DNA of 64,000 bases from Niallia sp. FSL W8-0635 (lineage in GTDB: Bacteria; Bacillota; Bacilli; Bacillales; Cytobacillaceae), in NCBI RefSeq assembly GCF_038007965.1, contig NZ_JBBOYD010000002.1, positions 381,864 to 445,863 on the forward strand. The letters are read 5' to 3'. Made by a program: the position numbers and the translations under genes. Below, in pieces: positions 15,779 through 24,810 of this stretch (the first letter of the stretch is position 1; each line of letters begins with the position of its first letter). Below the pieces are notes generated by a model. It was not told where the DNA came from, made no database searches, and was given only the letters and a program-made list of their open reading frames with translations.

Positions 15779-16432
15779 TTAATGAATATAATCAGATTGT
15801 TTCCACTCATGAACCCCTTCTTCCATGCGATAAGCTTCGTATCCAAGGGAGTTTAATGTTTCTACTGCTTGTGTTGCAAAAGCACAATAAGGTCCACGAC
15901 AATAAGCAATTATTTTTTTATCTTTTGGAAGAGAAGAAATATGCTCCTCTAGATCTTCAACAGGTATCGATAGAGCTCCCGTAATATGTTGATTTTTATA
16001 TTCATCTTCTGGTCTAACATCAATTAGAACAGCCTCACCATTTTGTATCTCTTTCAACATATCTTTAAGATGAACCATTTTAATCCTTTCATCTCTTCCT
16101 ATATAACCTTTTCTTACGTGTGTAATATCACTAAACTGCATTTCGGCTAAATTTTTAATCGAATGCAGGAGTTCAATTACGTTATCATCTGTTAAAGAGT
16201 AGAATACAAAGTTTTTATCCTTACTAAATTTAACTAATCTAGCCTCTAGTAGTGCCTGAAGGTGTTTTGATGTATTTGCTACAGACATCTTTGCTTCTTT
16301 GGATAACCTCTCCACTGTTTTTGGTCCTTGAGATAAATAATCTAATAACTCAAAGCGCTTAGGACTAGATAGAGCTTTACTAATTCGAGCAAATTGACTG
16401 TAAACAAGATCTTTAAATTCTCTAGGTTCCAT
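15779..16432 (-). CDS. ArsR-family repressor fused to a rhodanese domain (217 aa)
   Basis: A winged-helix ArsR domain (about 12-95, with KTVERLSKEAKMSVANTSKHLQ as the recognition region) joined to a rhodanese domain (about 115-213). The active-site loop is CRGPYC (Cys178 and Cys183). No metal-binding Cys motif is visible in the ArsR part. The rhodanese cysteines may sense a sulfane-sulfur species. It is the first gene of an operon with the MBL protein, next to an inverted repeat that could be its operator. Confidence 0.88.
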   Translation of the reverse strand: MEPREFKDLVYSQFARISKALSSPKRFELLDYLSQGPKTVERLSKEAKMSVANTSKHLQALLEARLVKFSKDKNFVFYSLTDDNVIELLHSIKNLAEMQFSDITHVRKGYIGRDERIKMVHLKDMLKEIQNGEAVLIDVRPEDEYKNQHITGALSIPVEDLEEHISSLPKDKKIIAYCRGPYCAFATQAVETLNSLGYEAYRMEEGVHEWKQSDYIH

Positions 16433-16450
16433 ATAATCACCTCTAATCTA

Positions 16451-16476
16451 TTCAACTTATTGATTGAATAGTTGAA
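16451..16476 (-). promoter_or_regulatory. Probable ArsR-type operator
   Basis: Inverted repeat TTCAAC...GTTGAA with a 14-bp centre containing ATTGATTGAATA, lying 19 bp upstream of the ArsR-rhodanese start. ArsR repressors usually bind such 12-2-12-like AT-rich repeats. Autoregulation is inferred. Confidence 0.5.
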
Positions 16477-16479
16477 TTG

Positions 16480-16869
16480 TATAATATATGATTTAATTTG
16501 TAAAGTGGTTTGCTAAGTGGAAAAATATAGTTTGAAAAATTTAATGTATTTTATTATTAACCAAGCTGAGAAGATTAAATGATATATAAAGTTAATAATG
16601 AAACTAGGAAGGATATGCTTTAGCCAAAATGTTTGCTGCAATCGTTAGATTTTCCGAAGAGGTATAGGGTCTTTTTATTTATAAAAAAACACCGCAAACC
16701 ACGGTGGAAAAAGAAAAACCATTAATAATGGATAGCTGTTTATCTCTTTTTATTTCTGCTATCTTTCTTGCAATAACTTAATTTAAGACATTATTTATTG
16801 CGCAGTATTTAGTCTACTACGTAATTAGAGATACTCCACAATCGGGGCCTTATATGGAATAAGGAGTGA
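16480..16869. other. Gene-free AT-rich spacer between the sulfur island and the transposition genes
   Basis: I see no convincing ORF here. There is a short inverted motif near 16690 (CCACGGTGG) and the stretch just before the resolvase stop. No transposon terminal repeat is recognisable in it, so the left end of the Tn3-family element is not here. Confidence 0.5.
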
Positions 16870-17445
16870 CTAATTGTTCACTTCTGACAGCTTTCTATAT
16901 AATGAAGCCCTAGATACATTTGTAATTTCACAAATTTGATTTACAGTCATATTTCCTTCTTTATATAGCTTTACTGCATAATTCATTCCTGCGTGATTTT
17001 TATGATATTTCTTTAACCGTCCTTTAAACTTCCCTTCTTTCTTTGCGAGCTCAATTCCTTCACGCTGACGCAAACGAATAAGGTCTCGCTCTAATTGGTT
17101 AACACCAGCCATTACCGTAATTAAGAATTGGCTGTATGGATTATCTTCTGATAAATCTAGCCATGTATCCTTAAGTGATTTTAAGCTTGCCTTTTTATTT
17201 CGTATTAAATCAATCAATTCAAATAAATCTTGCGTACTTCGAGTGATCCGAGTTAAATCTGTAACATAAATAACGTCACCTTCCTGTAAATCCTCTAACA
17301 TTTTTTGAAGTTGTTCACGATCCTTTGTGGCTCCTGAAATTTTTTCTTCATAAATAATATCCATTCCAATTTCGTTCAATTGCTGAAATTGCCTTGAAGG
17401 ATTTTGGCTAGTCGAACTGACGCGTATATAACCGATTTTCTGCAA
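16870..17445 (-). CDS. tnpR: Tn3-family serine resolvase (191 aa)
   Basis: Small serine recombinase: catalytic Ser10 in YIRVSS, the conserved EKISGATKDR and TDLTRITRS segments, and a C-terminal helix-turn-helix (TVNQICEITNVSRASLYRKL). The TTG at 17445 has GAGGTG five bases upstream and is my chosen start; the frame is open eight codons further. It is divergent from tnpA with a res-like intergenic region, the usual Tn3 layout for cointegrate resolution. Confidence 0.92.
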   Translation of the reverse strand: MQKIGYIRVSSTSQNPSRQFQQLNEIGMDIIYEEKISGATKDREQLQKMLEDLQEGDVIYVTDLTRITRSTQDLFELIDLIRNKKASLKSLKDTWLDLSEDNPYSQFLITVMAGVNQLERDLIRLRQREGIELAKKEGKFKGRLKKYHKNHAGMNYAVKLYKEGNMTVNQICEITNVSRASLYRKLSEVNN

Positions 17446-17518
17446 AATTTCACCTCGTTTTTGAGACAAGTCTTATGAGACACTCTTAACTATGATTTTA
17501 TCAGTCTACTATACTTGT

Positions 17519-17542
17519 ATCAATAGAGTACACTCTATTGAT
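17519..17542. repeat. 24-bp palindrome in the res region of the first transposon
   Basis: ATCAATAGAGT-AC-ACTCTATTGAT, perfect 11-bp arms around 2 bp, between tnpR and tnpA. This is the expected form and location of a resolvase crossover site, and it may also control both divergent genes. Confidence 0.6.
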
Positions 17543-17592
17543 ATATAATTAAACTAATTAACTGAAAAATTACAGAAATGGGATGAGACTAT

Positions 17593-20559
17593 ATGAAAAT
17601 TGCGAGAGGTAGAGAATTACTTACACCAGATCAGAGACTTGCTTTAATGCAAATCCCTGAAGATGAATGGGTATTGGGAACCTACTACACTTTTTCCAAA
17701 CGAGATTTAGAAATTATAAATAGGCGAAGGAGAGAAGAAAATCGTTTAGGGTTCGCAGTTCAATTGGCCGTTCTTCGGTATCCCGGATGGCCATACACTC
17801 ATATCAAAAGCATCCCAGATTCCGTCATACATTATATATCGAAACAAATCGGTGCCACACCATCCACGATTAGTCTTTATCCTCAAAGAGAAAATACACT
17901 TTGGGATCATTTGAAAGAAATTCGAAGTGAATACGACTTTGTAACTTATACTCTAAAAGAATATCGAATGACATTTAAGCATCTTCATCAAGTAGCTTTG
18001 GAAAATGGTGATGCCATACATTTACTACATGAATGCATAGATTTTCTAAGAAGAAATAAAATCATATTACCTGCTTTCACCACACTTGAGAGAATGGTGT
18101 GGGAGGCAAGGGCGATGGCTGAAAAGAAGCTATTTAACATGGTTAATCAATCTCTAACAAAAAAGCAAAAAGAAAAGCTGGAAGAGGTCATTACTTCGCA
18201 GCATCCATCCGAATCCAATAAAACGATATTGGGTTGGTTAAAGGAACCACCAGGTCATCCTTCACCCGAAACATTTCTAAAAGTAATAGAACGACTCGAA
18301 TACATACGAGGAATGGAGTTAGAAACGGTACAAATTAGTCATTTGCATCGCAATCGCCTGTTACAGCTATCTCGCTTAGGTTCAAGATATGAGCCTTATG
18401 CATTCCGTGACTTTCAAGAAAATAAACGATATTCGATATTAACCGTCTATTTATTACATCTTACTCAGGAGTTAACGGATAAGGCATTTGAAATTCATGA
18501 CAGACAAATACTAAGTCTGTTATCAAAAGGCCGTAAGGCGCAAGAAGAAATTCAGAAACAAAACGGTAAAAAGCTAAATGAGAAGGTAATACACTTTACG
18601 AACATCGGACAGGCTTTAATCAAAGCAAAAAAGGATAAACTAGATGTTTTTGAGGTTTTGGAATCTGTTATTGAATGGAATTCTTTTGTTTCTTCTGTAG
18701 AAGAAGCTCAGGAGCTTGCACGTCCTGCTGACTATGATTATTTAGACTTACTGCAAAAACGCTTTTATTCACTTAGAAAATATACGCCGACGCTATTAAG
18801 AGTATTAGACTTTCATTCTACAAAGGCAAATGAGCCACTTTTACAAGCTGTAGAGATTATCCGAGGAATGAATGAATCTGGAAAGCGAAAAGTACCTGAT
18901 GACTCACCAGTGGATTTTATTTCAAAACGTTGGAAAAGGCATTTATACGAGGATGATGGTACAACAATTAATCGTCATTACTATGAAATGGCTGTTTTAA
19001 CGGAACTTCGGGAGCATGTTCGGGCAGGAGATGTTTCCATTGTTGGTAGCAGGCAATATAGAGATTTTGAGGAATATTTATTTTCAGAAGATACATGGAA
19101 TGAAGCGAAGGAGAATACGAGATTATCAGTTAGTTTATCATTCGAAGATTATATGACGGAGAGAACCAAAAGTCTTAATGAAAGGTTAAAGTGGTTAGCT
19201 GCCAATTCCGTTAAGTTGGACGGAGTTTCTCTTGAAAAAGGAAAGATATCAATTGCACGCTTGGAAAAAGATGTTCCGGAAGAAGCAAAAAAATTTAGTG
19301 CGAGCCTGTATCAGATGCTCCCAAGAATAAAATTAACCGATTTACTCATGGATGTTGCTTATATAACAGGATTTCATGAACAATTCACTCATGCTTCCAA
19401 TAATCGAAAACCGGATAAAGAAGAAACGATTATTATTATGGCAGCCCTTTTAGGAATGGGAATGAATATTGGTTTGAGTAAGATGGCTGAAGCAACACCC
19501 GGACTTACATATAAGCAACTAGCCAATGTATCTCAATGGCGCATGTATGAAGATGCCATGAATAAAGCACAAGCCATATTAGTAAATTTTCATCATAAAT
19601 TACAATTGTCTTCCTATTGGGGCGACGGTACAACATCCTCATCGGATGGTATGAGAATGCAGCTAGGTGTTTCATCACTACATGCAGATGCAAATCCACA
19701 TTATGGAACCGGAAAAGGAGCAACCATCTATCGTTTTACTAGTGATCAATTCTCTTCTTACTACACCAAGATTATTCATACTAATTCAAGGGATGCGATT
19801 CATGTTTTAGATGGTTTGTTGCACCATGAGACGGATCTAAACATAGAAGAGCATTATACAGACACAGCCGGTTATACAGACCAAATATTTGGACTGACTC
19901 ATTTATTAGGATTTAATTTTGCTCCAAGAATAAGAGATTTATCAGATTCGAAATTATTTACAATAGATAAAGCAAGTGAATATCCAAAATTAGAAGCCAT
20001 TTTACGTGGACAAATAAATACAAAGGTCATTAAAGAAAATTATGAGGATGTTTTGCGATTAGCTCATTCTATACGAGAAGGAACAGTTTCAGCATCCCTT
20101 ATTATGGGGAAATTAGGTTCTTATTCAAGACAAAACAGCCTAGCTACAGCCTTACGTGAGATGGGACGAATAGAAAAAACTATCTTTATTCTTAATTATA
20201 TTTCAGATGAATCTTTAAGAAGAAAAATACAAAGAGGATTGAATAAAGGAGAATCTATGAATGGACTGGCACGAGCTATTTTCTTCGGAAAGCAAGGAGA
20301 GCTTAGGGAACGAACCATACAGCATCAATTGCAAAGAGCCAGTGCCTTAAACATAATCATCAATGCCATCAGTATCTGGAATACTTTACATCTAACAAAA
20401 GCAGTTGAATATCAAAAACGGTCAGATAGTTTAAATGAAGAATTATTGCACCATATGTCACCTCTAGGTTGGGAACATATTAATTTATTAGGAGAATACC
20501 ATTTTAATTCCGATAAAAAAGTTTCGTTAGATTCTTTAAGACCATTGAAACTTTCTTAA
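17593..20559 (+). CDS. tnpA: Tn3-family transposase (988 aa)
   Basis: Full-length Tn3-family transposase, with the N-terminal DUF4158-like region and the C-terminal catalytic domain. By spacing to the Tn4430 triad as I remember it, the catalytic residues are Asp685 (SSDGMRM), Asp757 (HYTDTAGYTD) and Glu887 (NKGES). It ends 37 bp before its terminal inverted repeat. The last 1188 bp of the element recur at 62813-64000 with an identical protein sequence. Confidence 0.95.
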   Translation: MKIARGRELLTPDQRLALMQIPEDEWVLGTYYTFSKRDLEIINRRRREENRLGFAVQLAVLRYPGWPYTHIKSIPDSVIHYISKQIGATPSTISLYPQRENTLWDHLKEIRSEYDFVTYTLKEYRMTFKHLHQVALENGDAIHLLHECIDFLRRNKIILPAFTTLERMVWEARAMAEKKLFNMVNQSLTKKQKEKLEEVITSQHPSESNKTILGWLKEPPGHPSPETFLKVIERLEYIRGMELETVQISHLHRNRLLQLSRLGSRYEPYAFRDFQENKRYSILTVYLLHLTQELTDKAFEIHDRQILSLLSKGRKAQEEIQKQNGKKLNEKVIHFTNIGQALIKAKKDKLDVFEVLESVIEWNSFVSSVEEAQELARPADYDYLDLLQKRFYSLRKYTPTLLRVLDFHSTKANEPLLQAVEIIRGMNESGKRKVPDDSPVDFISKRWKRHLYEDDGTTINRHYYEMAVLTELREHVRAGDVSIVGSRQYRDFEEYLFSEDTWNEAKENTRLSVSLSFEDYMTERTKSLNERLKWLAANSVKLDGVSLEKGKISIARLEKDVPEEAKKFSASLYQMLPRIKLTDLLMDVAYITGFHEQFTHASNNRKPDKEETIIIMAALLGMGMNIGLSKMAEATPGLTYKQLANVSQWRMYEDAMNKAQAILVNFHHKLQLSSYWGDGTTSSSDGMRMQLGVSSLHADANPHYGTGKGATIYRFTSDQFSSYYTKIIHTNSRDAIHVLDGLLHHETDLNIEEHYTDTAGYTDQIFGLTHLLGFNFAPRIRDLSDSKLFTIDKASEYPKLEAILRGQINTKVIKENYEDVLRLAHSIREGTVSASLIMGKLGSYSRQNSLATALREMGRIEKTIFILNYISDESLRRKIQRGLNKGESMNGLARAIFFGKQGELRERTIQHQLQRASALNIIINAISIWNTLHLTKAVEYQKRSDSLNEELLHHMSPLGWEHINLLGEYHFNSDKKVSLDSLRPLKLS

Positions 20560-20595
20560 CGTTGTTAAAAATAGAGAATTCGTCAGGAAAATAGG

Positions 20596-20633
20596 CTTAT
20601 CGTTGTAAATCCGCATTTTCCTGACGCTACCCC
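20596..20633 (+). repeat. Right terminal inverted repeat of the first Tn3-family transposon
   Basis: The outer end, read inward, starts GGGGTAGCGTCAGG, a typical Tn3-family GGGG terminus of about 38 bp. A 12-bp copy of CGTCAGGAAAAT lies inverted at 20581-20592, just inside. I find no matching left repeat in the window. Confidence 0.8.
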
Positions 20634-20756
20634 TAATATCTGTTTTCTTTGTGATAAAGGCAGATTTGTAACATCGTCATTATTGGCATAAAGTACGTCA
20701 AAGACTCCATACTGAATAGGATTTGTATTTTTGGATGACATAAATCTTTCCATCAT
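20634..20756 (-). pseudogene. Fragment of an ATP-dependent DNA ligase (LigD/YkoU-like)
   Basis: About 41 codons are open on the minus strand: they contain MMERFMSSK, NPIQYGVFDVLY and NLPLSQRKQIL, matching the adenylation-domain region around the DVLY strand of bacterial NHEJ ligases. The frame runs straight into the transposon terminus at 20633, so the element cut the gene. The rest is not on the other side of the transposon in this window. Confidence 0.6.
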
Positions 20757-21190
20757 GGATTTTATCTTTATCTTATAAATTCATAATAAACAAAGTAGTT
20801 ATCATTAAATTTCAATCAGAAAATTTTGTTATATCTTGTTGGTTGCTTTTTTCTCATCTATTTCATTTATTGTTGCTTGTCTTTGTCTATACTATTATTA
20901 ATAAGTTTTACTTTTCCTTTTTTATTTAATTCTTCATTAATATCTTCTTTTTCCTCTATTCTTAGAAATAGTAGCCGAGTTAAGGGAATTTTAACTGTGC
21001 AGGCAGCCTGGAATGACATGAAAATAGACGAATTGTACGGCTTTGTCCCACAGGCAGTTGTTTCGTTTCCTACTGGCATAATTGTATTGTCCCACCTATG
21101 TTGACATATACAACAAGAGCTACGTAGGATGTAATAGTTATATACATGTTTATAACTCTAATAAAATCGAATTTGTCAAAATACTTAAAT
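20757..21190. other. Decayed spacer without a convincing gene
   Basis: Short frames exist on both strands but none has a good ribosome binding site or recognisable family. It could be residual DNA around the ligase relic. Confidence 0.4.
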
Positions 21191-21197
21191 TTAACAA

Positions 21198-21224
21198 AAA
21201 CACAAAGGGGGCCCCTTTGTGTTT
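21198..21224 (-). terminator. Terminator after the LysM-SleB gene
   Basis: AAACACAAAGGGG/CCCCTTTGTGTTT perfect stem; minus-strand transcripts end in TTTTTG. Confidence 0.8.
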
Positions 21225-21229
21225 CATCC

Positions 21230-21820
21230 TTACTTTGCAAAAGTATGATTTCCAATTCTCACCGTTACTTCTTTAGTTAGAATCCACTCACTTTTTGCTG
21301 TTTGGGGGTTGTAAAAATACAGGGATCCGCTCCCTTTTCCTCTATATGCTACTGCCTCATCTACTGCTCTATAATCTATAGTGGTTGGATTATTATTTAT
21401 TTTTCCATTTTGGACTGGAGAAAAAGCATAATAGCCATTAGAACGTTCATAAATTACTTCTCTTATTGTATTTGGGAAAATGTCACTATCTACACGATTT
21501 AAAACTACAGTAGCTACTGCAACTTTTCCAGCATAAGGTTCCCCTTGTGCTTCGGCAAAAACCAATTGAGCTAATAAAGTTCTTTCACTTGCGGTAATTG
21601 GTTCTGGTAAACTTAATCGTTGTCCTACATGTAATTTATTATCTTTTAAATTATTCGCTATTTGTATAGATCCTATAGGAACTCCACTTTGCTGACTTAT
21701 TTTCCACAGAGTATCTCCAGATTTTACTGTGTAAAGAGACGCTGCTTCTGTATTTTCTCCAAAAAAGGATGACAATAATATTACTAGAAACACAGAATAT
21801 AAAAATTTATTCGATTTCAT
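21230..21820 (-). CDS. LysM plus SleB/CwlJ-type cell wall hydrolase (196 aa)
   Basis: A signal peptide (1-26, ending near NTEAAS), one LysM domain (about 28-72, YTVKSGDTLWKISQQ) and a SleB-type hydrolase domain (about 80-195) with EAQGEPYAGKVAVATVVLNR containing the catalytic-type Glu. Such enzymes degrade spore cortex or wall peptidoglycan. It is an orphan here, separate from the usual ypeB partner. It could serve in germination or in wall remodelling. Confidence 0.88.
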   Translation of the reverse strand: MKSNKFLYSVFLVILLSSFFGENTEAASLYTVKSGDTLWKISQQSGVPIGSIQIANNLKDNKLHVGQRLSLPEPITASERTLLAQLVFAEAQGEPYAGKVAVATVVLNRVDSDIFPNTIREVIYERSNGYYAFSPVQNGKINNNPTTIDYRAVDEAVAYRGKGSGSLYFYNPQTAKSEWILTKEVTVRIGNHTFAK

Positions 21821-21993
21821 ATATACCTCCTAGTATTAATGTCCACAGGAATCATATTATCAACGAAACTATCTATTTACTACCTCCAATATTTTCCCAT
21901 TCACTTTAAGACGATACTATTAAGGTTTCTTATATGTGGCACATGTTTCCACTTGTACTATTACACTGTTAATAAATTAAGAATCTATTTTTC

Positions 21994-22899
21994 TTAATCA
22001 TACTTTAAGGAAAGAGCTTGACTCCCCATTTGTTTCCACGCATCTATAAAAGGACCTAATGGTTCTTTTTTGTTTTTTTCACCACTAATGGGATCATTAA
22101 AATATACAAAAGATTCATCATATCCTGTAATTAACACCGAATGTTCTTTATAGGTTATTTTTACTTTTCCATTTGGCGTCTCCCATTCTTCAAAGGATGA
22201 GTTAGGTAATTTTTTATAGGTTGTATTCGTTATTATCCAAACAGGCCTTTCTTTTGAAAGATATAATTTTAGTTCCTCAAACTGTTTTCCTGTTAGATTA
22301 TCTATTTTGTTTGGTAAATACTCTTCCGCCAACTCTATTATAGGCTTATGATAAACTCCATAGCCTGGTTTGCTATAAGAATACATATCTCCAATATATC
22401 CATCATTGGGATCTCCCCAATGTATCTTTCCATTTTTAGTTGATAATGGTGTCTTATCTCTTTCTATTTTTTTAGCGAGTTCCATTTTATCCGTTTTAAC
22501 TTGATAATATTGTAAGAACATTGCTAAACTAGTCACTTCACAGCCCCTAGGTAACTCAGGAAACTGTTTTATTATAGGTGCATCTAGTAAAATTTCCTTC
22601 TTAATTGTATCAACTTTTTTAGATGGTTGATTTACTTCCTTAATGATGTCCTCAACTTCTTTAGGCTCTTCTTCTCCCTTTTTCATCATAAATTCCGGTA
22701 GTGGTATATCTACAATTACTTCTTTACGTAATATCCTCTTTAGTTTGCCATTATCAATACTAAATAAAGAAAATAGTATAATTAAATATAAAGTAGTAAG
22801 AGAAATTATAACTATATTAGTTCTTTTTACAAGTAATATTATTAAAACACTTGTAATCAACAAACTTATCATAATTAAGATAATAAACTGAAGTTTCAT
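21994..22899 (-). CDS. C39-like family cysteine peptidase, membrane-anchored (301 aa)
   Basis: Two N-terminal hydrophobic segments (5-24, 28-47), a charged linker, and a peptidase C39-like domain (about 105-300). Candidate catalytic residues are Cys120 (PRGCEVTS), His253 (KEHSVLITGYD) and Asp269 (FNDP). Members of this family are extracellular papain-like enzymes of unclear substrate. The next gene lies 170 bp away. Confidence 0.85.
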   Translation of the reverse strand: MKLQFIILIMISLLITSVLIILLVKRTNIVIISLTTLYLIILFSLFSIDNGKLKRILRKEVIVDIPLPEFMMKKGEEEPKEVEDIIKEVNQPSKKVDTIKKEILLDAPIIKQFPELPRGCEVTSLAMFLQYYQVKTDKMELAKKIERDKTPLSTKNGKIHWGDPNDGYIGDMYSYSKPGYGVYHKPIIELAEEYLPNKIDNLTGKQFEELKLYLSKERPVWIITNTTYKKLPNSSFEEWETPNGKVKITYKEHSVLITGYDESFVYFNDPISGEKNKKEPLGPFIDAWKQMGSQALSLKYD

Positions 22900-23070
22900 C
22901 GCTATTCTCCTAATAAATTTATAAATTAATAACTTAGTAATTTAAGTTTATAATCAAATCATCAAAAAAGTATGGAGAAAGAATGTTATCTTAAATCTGC
23001 ACAATTTCTTCAATAATGACTTCTATAATAGAAAAAAATATTATTCAAGAGAAATTAAAAAGGTGTGGAA

Positions 23071-23364
23071 ATGACTGTGTATAAAAGGAGAATTTATAAT
23101 AATGGACAAATTGCTGTTCCTAAAAAATTACAGAAACAGTTGAACTTTAATGCTGGAGACCTTTTATTTATATATATACTAGACAAATCCATCATAATAA
23201 AAGCAAACCATGATAATAAAGATTTAAATCAATGTTATTTAAGTGGAAATCGTATTTCTATACCCAAGGAAATAAGAAATATACTGGGAATAACAAGTGA
23301 TACACCACTTATTATGGGTATTACAGATGATAAAAATGGAATTTTTATAAAGATTGAAATATAA
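23071..23364 (+). CDS. AbrB/SpoVT-like protein with two swapped-hairpin motifs (97 aa)
   Basis: Two SpoVT-AbrB-like segments in one chain: RRIYNNGQIAVPKKLQKQL and NRISIPKEIRNILGI. The first is in the canonical DNA-binding form, the second shorter. The start is the ATG at 23071 with AAAAGGTG upstream; an in-frame GTG at 23065 is also possible. It probably acts as a small DNA-binding transition-state-type regulator or an antitoxin. No toxin gene is adjacent. Confidence 0.75.
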   Translation: MTVYKRRIYNNGQIAVPKKLQKQLNFNAGDLLFIYILDKSIIIKANHDNKDLNQCYLSGNRISIPKEIRNILGITSDTPLIMGITDDKNGIFIKIEI

Positions 23365-23416
23365 TGCAATAAATTTTTATCCTTCAATTTTTTCTTAATC
23401 ATTGAGAAAACAAAAA

Positions 23417-23456
23417 AGAACACCTTAAGTGAAATCAAAACTAAGGTGTTCTTTTT
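23417..23456. terminator. Bidirectional terminator
   Basis: AAGAACACCTTA/TAAGGTGTTCTT stem with A and T runs on its two sides, between convergent genes ending at 23364 and 23473. Confidence 0.8.
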
Positions 23457-23472
23457 TATATTACATATATCA

Positions 23473-23652
23473 TCATTTAGGCGAAAGTTCATTTAGTTTC
23501 CTATGCAATTCCCTATTTTCATTTTCTAATTTAATGACTCTTTTATCTAATTTATTATTATTCCTATTATGACTATGTCCTCCATGACTTTTCATCATAA
23601 ATAACATCATAATTGGACATACAAGTACTAGCAAAATAGATAACCATTCCAT
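23473..23652 (-). CDS. Small His-rich membrane protein, DUF2933-like (59 aa)
   Basis: One hydrophobic helix (about 4-20) followed by KSHGGHSHNRNNN and a charged coiled tail. This resembles DUF2933 small membrane proteins, which often occur with copper and zinc genes. ATG at 23652 with GGAGTG upstream. The HGGHSH segment could bind metal (inference). Confidence 0.65.
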   Translation of the reverse strand: MEWLSILLVLVCPIMMLFMMKSHGGHSHNRNNNKLDKRVIKLENENRELHRKLNELSPK

Positions 23653-23740
23653 TTTTATCACTCCTTTACTTTTTATTAGAATAATGTTAAAACAAGGATT
23701 TTTTATCGAGAAATTATGAACATATTTTTAACTTTCATTT

Positions 23741-24688
23741 TTATTGAGTAGCTAATTTTAATGTTGCTAAATTTTCTCGCATTACCGAAAAGTAATCATC
23801 TCCTTTTTTTATTTCTTTATTTGTTAGACCTTCAATGGGATTTAATGTTAAAGATTTTGCACCAATAGTATCTTTAACTGTTTCTGCTACTTTTGGACTT
23901 ACTAAAGTTTCAAATAATATATAATTTATTTGCCTTTCATTAGCAAAACTTATTAATTCTTTAAGCTTTTTAGGAGATGGCTCATCGGATGGAGAAATTC
24001 CTGTAATCGCTATTTGTTCCAATCCATATCTATTAGTCAAATAACCAAATGCATTGTGCGAAACTATTACTTCTTTTCGAATAGGATTAGATAATGCTTC
24101 AGTATATTCTGAATTTAATTCATCAAAGTTAACAGCAATTTTGTTAAAGTTCTCTTCATAAACAACTTTTCCATCTGGGTCCAGTTTAATTAGCTCTTCC
24201 TTAATAACTTCAGCTATTTGCTTAGCTCGTATAGGATCTAGCCAAAAATGGGGATCGTATGTTTTATCTTCCTGGTCTTCTTTATCATTTGGTTCCGTAC
24301 TCTCACCAGTTTCTCTTAAAGTCAATAAATCAACATATTCACTAGAATTAATAATCTTTTTATCTTTCGTATCAATACTTTTTATCGTATCTGTTACCCA
24401 ACTTTCATACCCAGCACCATTGTATATAAATAAATCAACTTCATTTAGATTTGCCAAATCTTTTGGTGATGGTTCATAATCATGTGGCTCAATACCCGGT
24501 TGCACAAGATTTATAACTTTAGCTCGGTCCCCTGCTATCTTAGTTGTAAAATCATATAAAGGGTAAAAGCTGGTCATTATTTTTAAACTTTCATCAGCAG
24601 TTTTTTCATTTGTGTTTTGGTTGTTATTACAAGCAGCCAAAAAAATAACCGATACAACAAACAAGATAAAAATTTTACTTTTAAACAT
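23741..24688 (-). CDS. Zinc/manganese ABC transporter substrate-binding lipoprotein, ZnuA/AdcA-like (315 aa)
   Basis: Lipobox LAAC near residue 20 follows a signal sequence. The cluster A-I binding protein fold shows candidate metal ligands in EPHDYEPSP, DPHFWLDP, VSHNAFGYL and the C-terminal ILFETLVS. The flexible loop before DPHFW is acidic (EPNDKEDQEDKTYD) rather than His-rich. No permease or ATPase gene is adjacent, so it must work with a transporter elsewhere or act as a metal-binding scavenger. Start chosen at the ATG with GGAGGAG. Confidence 0.88.
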   Translation of the reverse strand: MFKSKIFILFVVSVIFLAACNNNQNTNEKTADESLKIMTSFYPLYDFTTKIAGDRAKVINLVQPGIEPHDYEPSPKDLANLNEVDLFIYNGAGYESWVTDTIKSIDTKDKKIINSSEYVDLLTLRETGESTEPNDKEDQEDKTYDPHFWLDPIRAKQIAEVIKEELIKLDPDGKVVYEENFNKIAVNFDELNSEYTEALSNPIRKEVIVSHNAFGYLTNRYGLEQIAITGISPSDEPSPKKLKELISFANERQINYILFETLVSPKVAETVKDTIGAKSLTLNPIEGLTNKEIKKGDDYFSVMRENLATLKLATQ

Positions 24689-24734
24689 GGTTTCTCCTCC
24701 AAGATTCAATCTTTAAAGTAAGTAATTCTAAAAA

Positions 24735-24778
24735 AAACATTAACCTAATTAACACTTCTTTAATCAAGTTAATGTTTA
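24735..24778 (-). terminator. Terminator after the M23 peptidase gene
   Basis: AAACATTAAC/GTTAATGTTT arms around a long loop, then TTTTTTTT on the minus strand. Confidence 0.65.
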
Positions 24779-24810
24779 AAATAATTTAATTGTATGATTT
24801 GATTGATGAT

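Noticed and set aside
16680..16740. Similarity between CCACGGTGGAAAA here and CACAGTGGAAAAT at about 61225 as a shared transposon end
   Set aside because: The match is short and interrupted, and neither site lies at a border supported by inverted repeats.
19505..19723. 72-aa minus-strand ORF, also at 62872-63090
   Set aside because: It appears twice only because the transposase segment is duplicated; it is antisense to tnpA.
20826..21104. 92-aa plus-strand ORF and an overlapping 70-aa minus-strand ORF
   Set aside because: Neither has a ribosome binding site or a recognised family; both cross the same decayed spacer.
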